From Cryptomeria japonica (taxonomy: Eukaryota; Streptophyta; Pinopsida; Cupressales; Cupressaceae), in contig NC_081407.1 of the NCBI RefSeq assembly GCF_030272615.1, positions 149,107,744-149,171,743 of the forward strand: DNA of 64,000 nt, written 5' to 3'. The notes under the pieces are model-generated. The model saw only the letters and a program-made list of their open reading frames with translations. It ran no database searches and was not told the DNA's origin. A program made the translations under genes and the position numbers. Within the stretch, counting starts at the first letter, position 1. Every line of letters starts with the position of its first letter. Shown here piece by piece: positions 1 to 11,387 of the stretch.

Positions 1-1065
1 GAATAGGCCATGGATTGCCATTTCATCTCATCTTCATATATTTCATTCTGTTGCATTCCATCCATCCATAAATCCATATTGTTGCATATCATTCATACAT
101 AGTCATGATAGTGGATACTCTATTTTGCTCCTCTTACATAGGAATGGGTCCTAGGTCCTCCATACCTTCTATCAAACATTGAATCCCCCCCTCACCCTCA
201 CCCTCCCCATCTCGATCATCATGTTGCATCAACCCAATCAAGCCACATTCATCACTATCCATCTCTAATGGGAGGGGCTATGTTTCCCATCCTAGGTCAT
301 CCTATAAGAAAAGCAAGTTACTCTGTGTACACAGGTAAATCGATTCACACACACCTAGACTATCAACAGATACTTTTTGATCAAGTATCTTCGGGTCTTA
401 ATAGGTAATCAATTATGGAAATCCTAGAATACAACAAGCATTTACATCAATTGCCTAGTCTCAATAGGTGTGCTAAGTCCGGAAAATGCCACAAACAACC
501 TACAATGCAAACATTATCAATTGATCAACCAATCAAAGACAATCAACATAGACAATTACATCAATTGTCTAAGTCTCAATGAGTATTTTGCTTTAGATAC
601 CTTGACTTCATCGGGCAATTACATCAATTGTCTAAGTTTGAACAGGTCAATTTGACTCACTTACTCAGACTTTATCCTATCCAAGTGAACAACTGACATC
701 AACTGTCACGCTTTGACTCAACTAGGGCAATTCAACCAATTTCACCAGACTGTCCAGCCAAATTTTGAAAAATTGTACAATATCAATCAAAAGTACAAAC
801 ACTACATTTGCACCATGACCCCCATGTACTTTCGAGGCTTTCCGTTTCTCCATATTCACTCTGTTTTCTCCCATTATTTCACCATTATTTCTAATTTCTT
901 CTAGTCTACCTCCCCCCAACTTCTTTCTCTTTTTCAAGAGATCGCCCAATTTTTCAAAAATTTTCAGCCCCTCTTGAGGGGGCATACCACCCACTAAATT
1001 AAAATTTTTGGTTTCTCATACCTATATTTTTTTTTTTGAAACGATGCGATAAACCACACCGTCTC
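1..1065 (+). other. 3' untranslated region of G1, no gene
   Basis: I see no convincing coding sequence here; the short open frames are chance. The stretch matches 51520-52615 of G2. It contains a spaced motif reading roughly ACATCAATTGTCTAAGTC near 443, 557, 620 and 694, and the same series recurs with similar spacing in G2. This conservation between two subfamilies suggests a structural or regulatory role in the element RNA, which is inference. Confidence 0.7.
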
Positions 1066-1078
1066 AAAGAGGGGAAAA
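1066..1078 (+). other. polypurine tract of G1
   Basis: The purine run AAAGAGGGGAAAA sits directly before the TG that opens the LTR. This is the place and composition expected for the primer of plus-strand DNA synthesis in an LTR retrotransposon. G2 has AAAGAGGGGCAAA at the equivalent position. Confidence 0.8.
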
Positions 1079-2465
1079 TGTAGACACATAAGTCTGTCCA
1101 CTTAATTAAATGAATGTTTATTATTTATTTGATTATTTAAACCATCAATAAACAATATTTAATTAATTCATCTTAAACCTCTTCTTCAGTTAATTAAATA
1201 AATTATTCAATTTATTTAAATTAATTCATCAAACCATACTCTAACAATTAATTAAATGAATAAAGCATATTTGTTTAAATTAACCCCTTTCCTTATTTAA
1301 ATATTTATTTAAATCTCTAACCCCCCCCCCCCCGCCCCCCCTTGCATTCTCCTACAAATGCAAGTTGCACCAATAAATAGATTTTATTTTTAAATAAAAT
1401 GCCATTTCTCTCACCCACCAAACCCACTTGCTTCCTAAACTCCTTATAGATTCTTCTAATCCATTCCAATTTAGCCTAATTCATCTCCTAATTATTATCA
1501 CATTCCTAAGCAAAGAGAAGTCACTTCTCAAAGCCTCCAAAGTCTTTGAAATGCATTAAAGGCTTTTATTCTTCAACAAGTTAACCCCCAAAGTCTTCCA
1601 AACCATTTATGGCTCCTACATAACCATTAATGGTTAACTCAACTTACCCACATGGTTAGAGGCTTTCCCTGTAACTCAACCCTCATTTAACTCAGGGCTC
1701 TCTTCAAGCATTCATTTCTTTGACCATGGTTATCCCCATTAACTCTTGCACAAGAGTTTATCCATTGGATAAAAACATTACCCTTGGATAAAAGCTTTAT
1801 CCACTAACTCAAGCCTAACTAAACCCTCCTAGGTAACCTTCATGTCATCTCAAGCATTTAATGCTTCTTCCCTCTCCTCTCAAGCCATCTCATGTTGACA
1901 CTTGCCATCATGGGATTGGGTTGAAAGCCATCACATGGATTGATTAACTTTCAATCCTGCCCCTTGTTAAGATTATTCAATCTTGACCATCCATTGCCCT
2001 ATTTCCCCTATAAATAGAGTTCTCATTCTTCATTTTTCAGGATCAAGTCTTGTGTGCATCAAATTTATAGTCATTTTGGAGAGCATTAGAAAGCATTTTG
2101 CATTATTATTACACTAAGATTCACATAGACTAATTAGGAGGTTTCTCATAATAAATCATTTACACTTGCATAAGCATTTGTTTTCATTTTTACAACCATC
2201 TTGAATCTTCATATGACATCCATGGACAGTGCTAAAATCTGAGAGCTACACTCATGTGGGACTTGGAGAGGAGAGGAACAAGGGAGAAACATCTATGAGC
2301 ATACTTGGGAGCATCTTGGGGGGTTTTCTTTCCCTTTTTTCGTTTATGTGTGCTCTTTATTGTGTGCTTTATATCTCTCTTAATATGCATCTTAAGTTTT
2401 TTAAGTTCATTTGTATTTAGTTTTGGTTGCAACTAATCTACTAACATTTGAACTTGTGTTTTATG
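1079..2465 (+). repeat. 3' LTR of G1
   Basis: It starts TGTAGACACATAAG, close to the G2 LTR start TGTAGTCACATAAA, and follows a polypurine tract. The first part is AT-rich with many TTAATTAAAT-type words. A C-rich run of about 20 bases lies at 1321-1341. The block around 1860-2290 closely tracks the G2 LTR promoter and leader region. Unlike G2, it has only a single copy of the TTTTCCTACAAATGCAAGTTGCAC-type block (split here: TCTCCTACAAATGC then AAGTTGCACC). The right end is not sharply definable. Confidence 0.75.
2009..2016 (+). promoter_or_regulatory. TATA box of the G1 LTR
   Basis: TATAAATA occurs about 930 bp into the LTR, after a CT-rich stretch. The same box in the same context is found in both G2 LTRs. 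It probably marks the U3/R border and the RNA polymerase II start site about 25-35 bp downstream. Confidence 0.6.
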
Positions 2466-2760
2466 CCTTATGCCCCTTTTGCCTTGAATAAATAAGTTTA
2501 GAGTCACCCTTAATATTGAGGTTGCAAATGTTGATAGAGAGGGCAAATTTCAGATCCCATGGAAGAGTCATTGCCTCAGCTTGGTTGCTAGAACTAGCCA
2601 TATTACTTCTAAAGTAGGTAGCAACAAGATAACCTTTATTTGTACTTAAAAGTCCTCCAGTAGCAACTAGCCCCTATCTAGTAGCATCATCAAAGTTGAG
2701 CTTGTTTTTTCCCTTTGTAGAGGGGACCCATTTGGTATTCTACCTCATAAGCCTCTTGGA
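2466..2760 (-). pseudogene. LINE terminal RNase H domain (partial)
   Basis: The minus strand reads KLNFDDATR, then NQAEAM and then NIKGDSKLIYS. These correspond to the Asp, Glu and Asp motifs of the RNase H fused to the end of many plant L1 ORF2 proteins. An internal stop follows the first motif. The last part of the domain is missing at the junction with the G1 LTR. Confidence 0.65.
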
Positions 2761-2950
2761 AATATCAAATCTTGCATACAATGGAGCGAGATTCCATTTC
2801 CTACCCATTCTATCATCAAAGGCCATAGGGGGAGAGGAGGGGCAAGGCCAAGTAGAAGCTAATATATTCTCCAAAAGAAACTTCAAAAAACTCCCAAACA
2901 TATCCCATATTTCTTTTTTCATTTTTGAAAATTTTATTATTTCTTTCCTT

Positions 2951-3698
2951 CTAGATGCACCACACTAAATGTGAGGTGATATTACTCAAGAGTTCCACGA
3001 TGAGGGGATGGTTGGAGGGGCATATCCAATGAAGGGCACGAGCGTGCAAATCACAATTCATGACCCAAATAATTTCCAATTTATTAAGAACTTTACCCCA
3101 CATATCAAAAGATAATTGATAGTGGAAGAAAATGTTAGGAACACATTCTTCCTCAATCTTACATAAGACACATTTTTTTGGAAGTTGAAAGCCTATTTTA
3201 ATAATATTATCCCGAGTGAGAATTTTGTTATGCATTTTTGTCCACCAAAAGAAATTAACTTTTTGGATGAGATTAGGGATCCAAACCCAAGAACCAAAGG
3301 AAGCCAAAAAAAATCTTTAATAGCCTTAAGATTGGGGACGAAAGACAAGGACCCAATTTTTAGCCAATTATCCTCGCAAAATTGAATATTTCAACCATTA
3401 CCAATTTACACCCTATCCGCATTGAAAGTAGGCTCTTGCATTTGATAATATTATTCCAAATTATAGATCCATACGAGAGGGCAGTAGAGTCAAGGTTTCT
3501 AAGAAAACTCCCCAAATTTAGATATTTGGCTTTCATAATTCTACACCAATCATTCCCTTCGAAGGAGAGAACCCACTCCAATTTAGCCAAGTGTGCCTTA
3601 TTAAGAAGTTTAATCTTCTTAATCCCCAAGACCCCAAATTTCTTAGGGTGGAAAACCATATCCCAATTAACTGGAGCCATTCGCTTCTTCTTTTTCAT
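2951..3698 (-). pseudogene. LINE ORF2 thumb and zf-RVT region (broken)
   Basis: The segment 3360-3698 (minus) reads like the region after the reverse transcriptase of plant L1 elements, with WDMVFHPKKFGVLGIKKI and an NKAHLAKLEW stretch. The segment 2951-3307 has the zf-RVT pattern, with a conserved Trp-rich start, CVLCKIEEE and a following HYQLSFDMWGKV. A stop separates the two open pieces. The domain is thought to bind RNA or DNA in LINE proteins. Confidence 0.7.
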
Positions 3699-3879
3699 CT
3701 TCGTCCATAAGAAATTTGTTTAAATTCTCTCCATTTTTTCAAAAAAGAAAGTGGGGATTTTAAAAAGAGAGAGGTAGTACACCAGTATGCCTTGAAGGGA
3801 GGCTACAAGAAGTTTTAATTTACTTGCACTACTTAGAAATTTACCCTTCCACCCCATAACTTTCTTTTGCAATCTTTCT

Positions 3880-5000
3880 AATATGGAGTTCCAAAAGGAG
3901 GGGTCACTTCCTCGATATTTAGGGAAGGCCTAAGTAAGTGTTTGGGAGAGACATGCTCTAACAACTCAAAATATTTTTTATTTTGTTTTGGAGCCCCTCC
4001 CTAGAGTATGGAAAAAGTAGATATTACTATTCACATAGTTAATATGTTGGCCTGGTACATTAGCATGTTGATTTAAAAAAAAGCTTCTATTTTCTAGTCT
4101 CCACCATAGAAGTTGCACCAAAAAGAATAGTATCATCCACTAACTACTAAAGAACAAAAGGAGATAAGGGAGAGACAACCATAATCCCTTACCGAATTTC
4201 CCTATCCACTATATTGAAAAAATTTCTCCCAAGAATTTCTGCCAGCATGATAAAGAGGTATGGGAAAGAGGATCCTCTAGCCTCAATCCTTTTTCAACAA
4301 CAAAGAATCCCATAGGAGTTCCATCAAATAGGATTGAGTATTTAACAATGGTTATGTATTCCTTAATTAATCCAATCATCTTATTTCGGAAGCCTAGTTT
4401 TCTCAAGACCTGGAAAAGAAAATCCCATCTTACTCTATCATATGCCTTAGAAATATCTATCTTAAGAACCATCCTCAGGTGACTACACCTATCCATTAAG
4501 TGGATAATCTCATGAGTTTAAATAGCATTATCAAGAATTTTCCTTCGCAGGACAAATCCCTTCTGAGAGGAGCTAATAAAATTATTAAGAAAGGGCTTGA
4601 GTCTATTGACTAGAATCTTAGAAAATATCTTATACAAAGTGTTACAAAGATTAATAGGTCTGAAATTCGAGAGACACTTTGGCTCGGGGACTTTAGGAAA
4701 AAGAGCATTAAAATTATTGTTTAGTTTTTTAGAATCTTACCAGTACGAAAGAGGTTTCTTACGACAATCATTATGTCATAACCCACAATATCTTACCTCT
4801 TAAAAAAACATCGAGGGGAAGCCATCTTGGTCCAAGGCTTTATAAGCACGTATAGAAAAGGTATCGGCCTTAACTTCTTCCATCAAAATTGGGAACATAA
4901 ATTGTGCATTGTTAGTAGAAGAAAGGGATTTTGAAATACAATATAACAACTGATCCTCCTACGTAGATGGGATAATAGGGCTATCCTCTTTGTAAATATT
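3880..5000 (-). pseudogene. LINE ORF2 reverse transcriptase domain (broken)
   Basis: The minus strand shows the L1-type order: FRPINLCN followed by YKI, then NRLKPFL near 4620, then the motif LKIDISKAYDRVRWDFL at about 4420-4470. The catalytic box VDDTILFG lies near 4118-4142. This is the enzyme that copies LINE RNA at the nicked target. The catalytic box is VDD where most plant L1 copies have ADD. Stops and frameshifts interrupt the domain in several places. Confidence 0.8.
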
Positions 5001-5539
5001 AAAGAAATAATTTGTAGTCATATCCCCTAACATGTAATTTTCAATGATAATCCAATTATCTTCATCCACCAAGGAATGAATTTAGTTCCTCTTTCTATGT
5101 CTCATGGAAGATCTATGAAAAAAAATAGAGTTCCTATCTCCCTCTTTCAACCATTAGAGCCTGGATTTTTGTTTCCAAAAAAAATCTTCTCTTCTCATGA
5201 TCTCTTTTTATTTCATCCTTAGGCTTTCCTCCTCTTTAACTTATCCTCATTAGCAATTTGAGATTGAATAGCAACCAATTTGGAGCCAGTCTCCTTTTTC
5301 TTAACAAAAATGTCCCCAAAGGTAAATTTATTCCAACCTTTTACCTTTAGTTTAATAATTCCAAGTTTCTTGGCCACCATAAACATAGTTGAGCCTTGCA
5401 TAGGGGTACTACACCAATCCTGAATGCAAATCTAAAAGTCTGGGTGAGTGGTCCACATAATTTTGAAGTGAAAAGAAGCTAGCCCCTTACCAATATTGTC
5501 CACACAGTCCAAAAGGAGAGGATTATGATCAAAGATCGT

Positions 5540-6201
5540 CTAAGGAAGGGCCTCAAGGAAATAATGAAAACACAACTCCCAATTTGATGACACCAAGAAT
5601 CTATCTAGACATACCTGAATAAGGTTAATCCCCTTCCTATGGTTGGACCAAGTAAACATCTGACTATACAAGTCAATGTCTAGAAGACCCATCCTGTTGA
5701 TGGAATTAGCCAAATCCAACAAGCTATCAGAGTAGTCAACCAATCCTCCAAACTTTTCCAAGGTGAATAGGGGGGTATTAAAATCCCCAAAAACAATCCA
5801 AACATCATCAACAACCACAAGGATCTTAATCTAAATGTCCTCCCAAACAACTTTGTCAGCCTCGATGGGCGTTGGGAGCATAAATATTCACTAGATGCCA
5901 AGAATCTTTAGGTGAAACAAACCTTACACAAAGACTAATAGCAGAACTACCCAAGAAGTTTCTTTTAACCTTATATGGATCATACTTGGTGACAATCCCT
6001 GATGAGGCCCCTAAAGCCAAATTAATAGAGAAATATGAACCTAGCCAAATATAATCAGCCACCTTTTGAAAAGACAACAATTGCCATTTTTACTTCCTAA
6101 AGAAGTAAAATATCCAACTTCTTCTCAAGGATGTTGTTTCTTAAAGCATACTATTTCTTAGGATTGTTCAAGACCCTCATGTTCCAAGATAGGAAGCTCA
6201 T
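5540..6201 (-). pseudogene. LINE ORF2 endonuclease domain (broken)
   Basis: The frame probably starts at the ATG at 6201, where the typical N-terminal motif SFLSWNMR is read. Further motifs are VNIYAPN near 5890, GDFN near 5780 and LDRFLVS near 5600. These match the apurinic/apyrimidinic-type endonuclease that nicks target DNA to prime reverse transcription. At least two frame changes and several stops break it, so the domain must be read from overlapping frames around 5680-5900. Confidence 0.8.
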
Positions 6202-6660
6202 TTCCTAAGTTTAGTAGTTGATTCCAAGGTACATTGCCAACCATTGGCTATTTCCCTTGCAATGTCCCTCTAACTTATCAATCTTTGGCAAGGTCAAACA
6301 ACTTTAGCTTCCCCTCCAATATCAATCTATTTATTCCTAATTCTCCTTTGTTGGCTTTTTCAACCCTCCTCGTCAGCTTGAGCAGTTGAGCTATGACTTG
6401 GCAAACTCTGGCCACTTGACGAAGCCCCAAGAGAGAGATATTTCCTTGGGGCTTCCAAGGAGGAAATCACGAGAAAAGTAGAAACCTCGCATGAAGAGAC
6501 AAGTGCAATGGGAGAGGGAAAAGCATTGACATCACCAATGGGGATTTCCCCATCAGCAAGAGCCTTATTGGTAGATCTGGGGGACAAGACATTCTTTTCC
6601 ATAGGATTAACCTCCTTAACAAGAGTCTTCATTAGGGGTTTAATATCCTTTGTATGAGTC
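6202..6660 (-). other. LINE region before ORF2, possible ORF1 tail
   Basis: The minus strand has a 90-codon open frame (6360-6632) rich in Ser, Pro and Ala. It has no recognised domain. Its position just upstream of ORF2 fits the C-terminal end of LINE ORF1 or the spacer between the two frames. It could equally be a chance frame. Confidence 0.35.
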
Positions 6661-7229
6661 TCTATAATTTTAAGGATACTATTTGTTGCAAAAATTTGGT
6701 TGATATGGTGTCACTTGTCAAAATGTTTGATATGATGCCCCAGATGCGGATTTGATAAATGATATTGATGATGCCCCCTCAGGAGATGAATCAAGGGTAT
6801 GTGTGAAAGATTTGTATAATTTTCAAATTTTTGATCGTTTGAGTTGATTTTGATATGAGAATGTTGACGATGTCGGAATGTTGGATACGCATGAGTTGAC
6901 TCATCTCCTGAAAAAAAATGTTGATAAGGTTAATAAAATAAAATAAAAAAGAAGTGGAAAAATACATGACCCACTTATTAACCCTAGTTTTTACCCTTTT
7001 AAAAGGTAAAAAGTGATTTTGAAAAGTCCTTTTACACTTGTCTTCTTGTGATTTGGATTTTGGAGCTCTGACCATGATGTCGATTCCATACCATTCTCAC
7101 CATTTTGAGCACGTCAGGTGATACTGGAGACTCGCCGCGTATGGCCCACCAGTAAGTGACTCGAAACCCTATCTTTTTTGTTTAATTTTTGTCATGTTTT
7201 TCAAGTTTTTGGGTTGGTTTTTCATAGTT
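6661..7229. other. unassigned sequence before the motif clusters
   Basis: No protein similarity is recognised. The plus strand changes near 7080-7160 to a higher-GC segment with a GTAAGT at 7152-7157 that could be a 5' splice site. A TTTTAAAAGG-like AT run lies near 6998. One reading is a promoter and first exon of the PMD gene that starts near 8340, with the motif-rich stretch as an intron. This is speculative, since the reading phase could not be made to fit cleanly. Confidence 0.3.
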
Positions 7230-7535
7230 TAGTGCATAGGAGTAGGCGATTAGCGTATGTGAATCACAAATTAGCGCATAGAAACCCTAGGCTTAGGTTT
7301 TAGTGCGCAGGTTGAATAGTTTAGCGCATAGCTCAGAATTAGCGCATATGAAGCACATAACAACACATTGACCATACATGTTAGCACATAGGCAATCTTT
7401 GCACATAGAGAGAATAGTCTAGCATGTTTAACATCTGTTTTAGCTCTTTCACCATGTATTTTAGCGCATTCACCTAGAAGATTAGCACATACAGGGCACT
7501 GTAGCACATGAAGATATGATTTAGTGCGTGAGTTG
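7230..7535. repeat. cluster of degenerate TTAGCGCATA motifs
   Basis: The motif TTAGCGCATA, with variants such as TTAGCACATA, TTAGTGCATA and TAGCACATGA, occurs about a dozen times in 300 bp. Spacing is irregular, so it is not a simple tandem array. The changes are mostly C/T and G/A, and the GCGC core is often lost to GCAC or GTGC. Function is unknown. Confidence 0.7.
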
Positions 7536-7549
7536 AAAAAGTTGGAAAA

Positions 7550-8290
7550 TTTTGTTTTTCAAGATGAGGTTCGATTGCGATAGGTTTCAATGGAATTGGT
7601 ATCTTGTTTAAATGTTGATATGGGTCTAATGGAGTTAGTTTTGTCTGATATGGGTCGTTGGGTCAATTTGTTTGATATGTTTCTCTGATATGGTGCACTG
7701 ATATGGGTTGCTATTTTGATAGGAATCACGTTATGAGTCACTGATATGGGGCACTGATATGGGGCAATGTTTTTTGTAATAACATGTTTAACGGATATGT
7801 TTCACTAATGTGGATTACTGATATGTTGCTCTAAGAGGAATCACTCATATGTTGCTCTGATATGAAATACAGATATGATGTTGATTTTATTTCATTGATA
7901 TGATGCTGATATGTTTCACTGATATGATGCTGATATGTTGATATGATGATTTTTGATCAAGTTTCTGGATATGGTGTTTTGATATGAAATTCTCCAATAT
8001 GATGTTTTGATTTATTTTGTCGATATGATGTTTTTGTGATATGGAGATGATGTATTGATATGTTGCTGATTTTGTTGATATGATGTCAAGTTAATTCCTG
8101 ATATGATTTTGATGTCATTGATATGATACCTTGGATATGAGTCACTGATATGTTTCACTGATTGATCGTGGGATGATGCTTTTGATGCAAGATTTGTTGT
8201 CGATATGTTTCTGATTGATCATGATATGATGCCTTTGATGTGAGATTTGCAATTTGAGTTGATTTATTTTGATAAAATTGATTTAATCAA
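7550..8290. repeat. degenerate GATATG-type repeat tract
   Basis: Roughly thirty copies of TGATATG followed by GTG, ATG, TTT or GGG words fill about 740 bp. It is a low-complexity satellite-like tract with no fixed period. It contains no coding sequence. Similar GATATGATG-rich sequence reappears at 11630-11780 and 24937-25250, on either side of the Athila insertion, so these tracts may belong to one older sequence. Confidence 0.7.
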
Positions 8291-8339
8291 GAATTGATGG
8301 TTGATATGGTGTGATTTGTAGGCTAATCTCGGTGTTTTA

Positions 8340-10022
8340 CAGTCTCGGGAGAGAAACCTGAAGCTATGAGGACTCATCCCATGTTTGACATAGGCCAACT
8401 GAGATATTATTGAGAGATGTGGATTATCATCTCTGTTAGACATGCCCCGGTATACCATTAACCGAGGTTTGTTGACAACACTAGCACCTTCCATTTGGTG
8501 ACAGTGACACGAACACCTTCCATTTGGTGACAGGGGAGATGATGGTGACACCTAAGGATTGTTACCAGATCTTGTAGATTCCTATTGTAGGAGATTTGTT
8601 GCCTTATGAGGAGATAGAGGATGGTGGCAATGAGGCTCTTCGACATGTGTTACAAGATGACCACATCAGTGGTTATGAGATCCCCTGGAAGGATTTTTTG
8701 GATTTGGGTTATGCTCTACTGCCGTTAGTATTAGTAGGTTTCATTGGTGGTTTCCTTTATCCTGACCATAGGTCAAAGGGACTGGTTGTACGATGGGATT
8801 TGGTTTTGGAGGATATGGTTACACAAGGTCGCAGGTTTGCGTGGGGGTCCCACATGTTGGCCCAATTATACAAGGAGCTCCACCAAGTGGTGTATCTGGG
8901 ATACACTAGTTTATCAGTAGGGGTCACATTGTTACAAGTATGGGCCTCATAGCACATAGCGATGACTCGATCGCTTGTAGATAGGGATAGACTAGCTAGC
9001 CGACCTTATGCTTATGGATACACAGGTGTAGTTGTCCAGCGAAAGCTAGGAAAATTAGAGCACTGGCATAGGGTCCTTGATGATGTAGATACAATCATCT
9101 AGAGACTGTATATGGACTGCGAGGTCTGGGTGGAGGATGGGCTGGAGATTCCCTATGTCTACATGTCTCGATATTTGATTTGGCAGATGCCCTTCATCAT
9201 TGAGATATTCTTGCACAACTGTGTCCATAGGTAGTATGAGAGACAACGGGGTATTGCACAAGGACCCTGTTTGTATGCTCGTTGGTAGTAGGATGTTCCT
9301 GAGTGGTGAACGATCATAGATAGTGCTGCAATAGTGGTAGAGTAAATGAGCTTGGCTAGATAGATATGGGATTATGGAGCTGAGGTAGTGGATGCCGAGA
9401 TGATGGAGGAGTTTCAACTTACTTCATTTCACATGCGGTGGCCCCTCTATCTGATCCTATGGAGCTAGTACCAACTTTTGATGATGAGGAGGAGGAGAAG
9501 CCACAGAGGAAAGGAGGTCAGAGGCAAAGAGGGGAGGATGAGAGAGATGATGGGGGAGATGATGGAGATGATGGGGGTGATGTAGGTAGAGGGGGGAGAG
9601 ATGGTAGGGGTGGCAGTCTTGTGCTTGGTGCGGGCGAAGGTATGGGGAGAGGTGTGGTGCTAGCTATTGTGGGAGGTATGAAGGGTGGTACGGAGGGCGA
9701 TAGATGACCTACACAAAGGAGGAGGTATGACGTTCTTCCTCCACCAGTTCCTTAGATAGGGACAGGTGTAGCAGGGACTACTTCATAGGTACCCATCCAG
9801 ATTAGGGTGCCTTCTCATCAGCAGGATGCACAAATCAGGGTCTTGGAGATCTAGGTACAACAATTGCAGGAACAAGTGTTAGCATAGAAATGACAGATTG
9901 CTTAGTTGTAGACGGAGAGGGATATAGCCATTGAGCGATAGGGATGAGCAGAGGCCCTCATTGATAGGTTAGATAGAGTAGCCGCAGACACCCCTCTTAG
10001 GGACACACTTTGGGAGATATAG
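8340..10022 (+). pseudogene. plant mobile domain (PMD, PF10536-like) gene, broken, N-terminal and central part
   Basis: The plus strand shows hallmarks of the PMD family: FHLVTGEMMVT near 8500-8550 (the FHLPcGEmtvT motif), then PIVGDLL, RRFAWGSHMLAQLYKEL near 8832-8881, and LLQVWAS near 8931. PMD proteins include MAIN and MAIL1 and many transposon-borne relatives, which act in silencing or have unknown roles. The longest open stretch is 8596-8952. Past a stop, the frame goes on with PYAYGYTG, YMSRYLIWQMP and an acidic, Gly-rich low-complexity tail (9480-9690). A heptad-like segment rich in Glu and Arg ends where a solo LTR splits the gene at 10022. Many stops are CAG/CGA-derived. The start is uncertain; ATG at 8375 is one option. 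Confidence 0.75.
9477..9700 (+). other. acidic Asp/Gly-rich low-complexity coding segment of the PMD gene
   Basis: The frame carries an EEEE run, a basic patch, then alternating GDD and GDDGGDVG words and a Gly/Arg-rich stretch. DNA is strongly purine-rich (GATGATGGGGGAGATG type). This resembles the disordered tail that follows PMD cores in many retroelement-associated copies. It has no recognised fold. Confidence 0.5.
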
Positions 10023-11387
10023 TGTTATTTGTGAGGAACCGGTTATTACTGAGAGGGGGGTGAATGAATAATAACAATAAACTTTAAAACTTTAACAACC
10101 AATAGAAACTTGTTTCAAAAAAACTCATAAACAATACCGGTAATAACTAAAGTCATATTGCTGATAAGATTTATCAAACTGTTCTTCGAAGTGTTCATCA
10201 ACATGCATGCAATAGAAAGATATCAACTCAACACATAAGAAATCAAGCAACACATGAACACCATGATTTTCACGTGGAAACCCAAATGGGAAAAAGCACG
10301 GTGGGAATTGGTACCCACAATATTTTTGCACTCTTTCGAAATGCACCCTGTTAGGAGCCTAGCCCGGTTAGGAGCTTACAAATATGCTCGATTAGGAGAA
10401 GACCCTGTTAGGAGTCCTTGGTTAAGGGATTCACCTCAGCCCTGTTAGAAGCTTTACACTGTTAGGAGTAACCATGTGGAAGGATTTAGAACCCAAGCTA
10501 ATGAGTCACTCGGTGAAGGGATTTATACAATCAGGCCTGTTAGGACCTACCCGGTTAAGGGATTTTGAGTTTGCTACAACTGTTAGGGGACAACAAATGT
10601 ATGATCTAAAAATAGCACTCTCTACTCACTTGTACAGATCCTTTCCTGCTCCAATATGCTTCTCTCTTGCAGACACACACATTGGTTCGGCCACACACTC
10701 TTCTTTTGATCACCGACACAATAAATCATCACAGACTTACCCTAAATAGACTTTACAACTTAGTCGGTTACAAAACCCTAACCTCATACTAAGTTTTACA
10801 TCATAGATCATCAGATATGTTTACAGATCTTTACAAATCATCATATGGATCATTACAATCAATTCCCAAGAAATTCACTCTTCGATCACGCCAAAATAGT
10901 GTATTATCACTTCACATGGATTTAACCACATCATCACCATCTTACAAACACAATGTAATACACCACCAAACTCAAAATCATTACTGGTTATAAGATTTGA
11001 ACACAGGTTCTTAAACCCTACTAAAACCCTACATAAAATACATCAATCAATCACAAACATGACTTCCGGTAGCCAAAACATGATGTGGTTCCATTCATAA
11101 CCTCATTACAATGTTACCAATCTCTAGATCCAATTACTTAAGCATAACACAGTTTCACATTTACCAGTTAAAGTCCTATTATTTTAGTTAACTATCAAAT
11201 CCATTCCATAGCTTTTCAGTCAATCATATATGATTTAGATAACATGAAAAACAATGTAACCATAGTTGCCATCAATAACAATACAAAATGATCATCAAGT
11301 CATCAAACAACATATCAACTATATCATCACCAATAGTCCTTATACCAGTTCATCATTATCATCAACAATTCTGCCAATATGCCAACA
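10023..11387 (-). mobile_element. solo LTR of a Copia element related to Copia-1
   Basis: The block begins TGTTATTTGTGAGG and ends GCCAACA, and is flanked on both sides by TATAG (10018-10022 and 11388-11392), a 5-bp target duplication. It has the start layout of the Copia-1 LTR (33346-34569), with a run reading GAGAGGGGGGTGAAT and a CACGTGGAAACCC...GGTGGGAA segment about 240 bp in. By analogy with Copia-1, it is oriented on the minus strand. There is no internal coding sequence, so it is a solo LTR left by recombination. Short open frames inside are not genes. Confidence 0.8.

Larger units (their letters stand above)
1..2465 (+). mobile_element. 3' end of a Tat-like Ty3/Gypsy element (G1), cut by the window edge
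   Basis: This piece has the non-coding 3' region, polypurine tract and 3' LTR of a Gypsy element whose body lies left of the window. It is identified by clear similarity, block by block, to the 3' region and LTR of the full-length element G2 (about 51520-54430), including the same polypurine tract and the same LTR start. Its LTR is shorter than that of G2 (about 1.39 versus 1.8 kb), so it is a different subfamily or an older member. Its right end is diverged and runs into LINE sequence near 2465, so that border is approximate. Confidence 0.8.
2466..6660 (-). mobile_element. decayed L1-type LINE (non-LTR retrotransposon)
   Basis: Read on the minus strand, the order is a short ORF1-like tail, an apurinic endonuclease domain, reverse transcriptase, a zinc-binding reverse transcriptase domain (zf-RVT) and a terminal RNase H. 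This is the normal ORF2 order of plant L1 elements. All domains carry stops and frameshifts, so the copy is dead. The 5' end appears truncated near 6660. The 3' end is lost where G1 begins near 2465: the RNase H is cut within its domain and no poly(A) tail is seen. Confidence 0.85.

Noticed and set aside
7152-7157. 5' splice site of a PMD host gene
   Set aside because: GTAAGT is present and acceptor-like CAG sites exist near 8340, but the codon phases did not join into an open frame, so no intron is annotated.
8478-8531. Short tandem duplication CACCTTCCATTTGGTGACAG inside the PMD core
   Set aside because: It looks like a local slippage duplication that damaged this copy; it is not a regulatory repeat.
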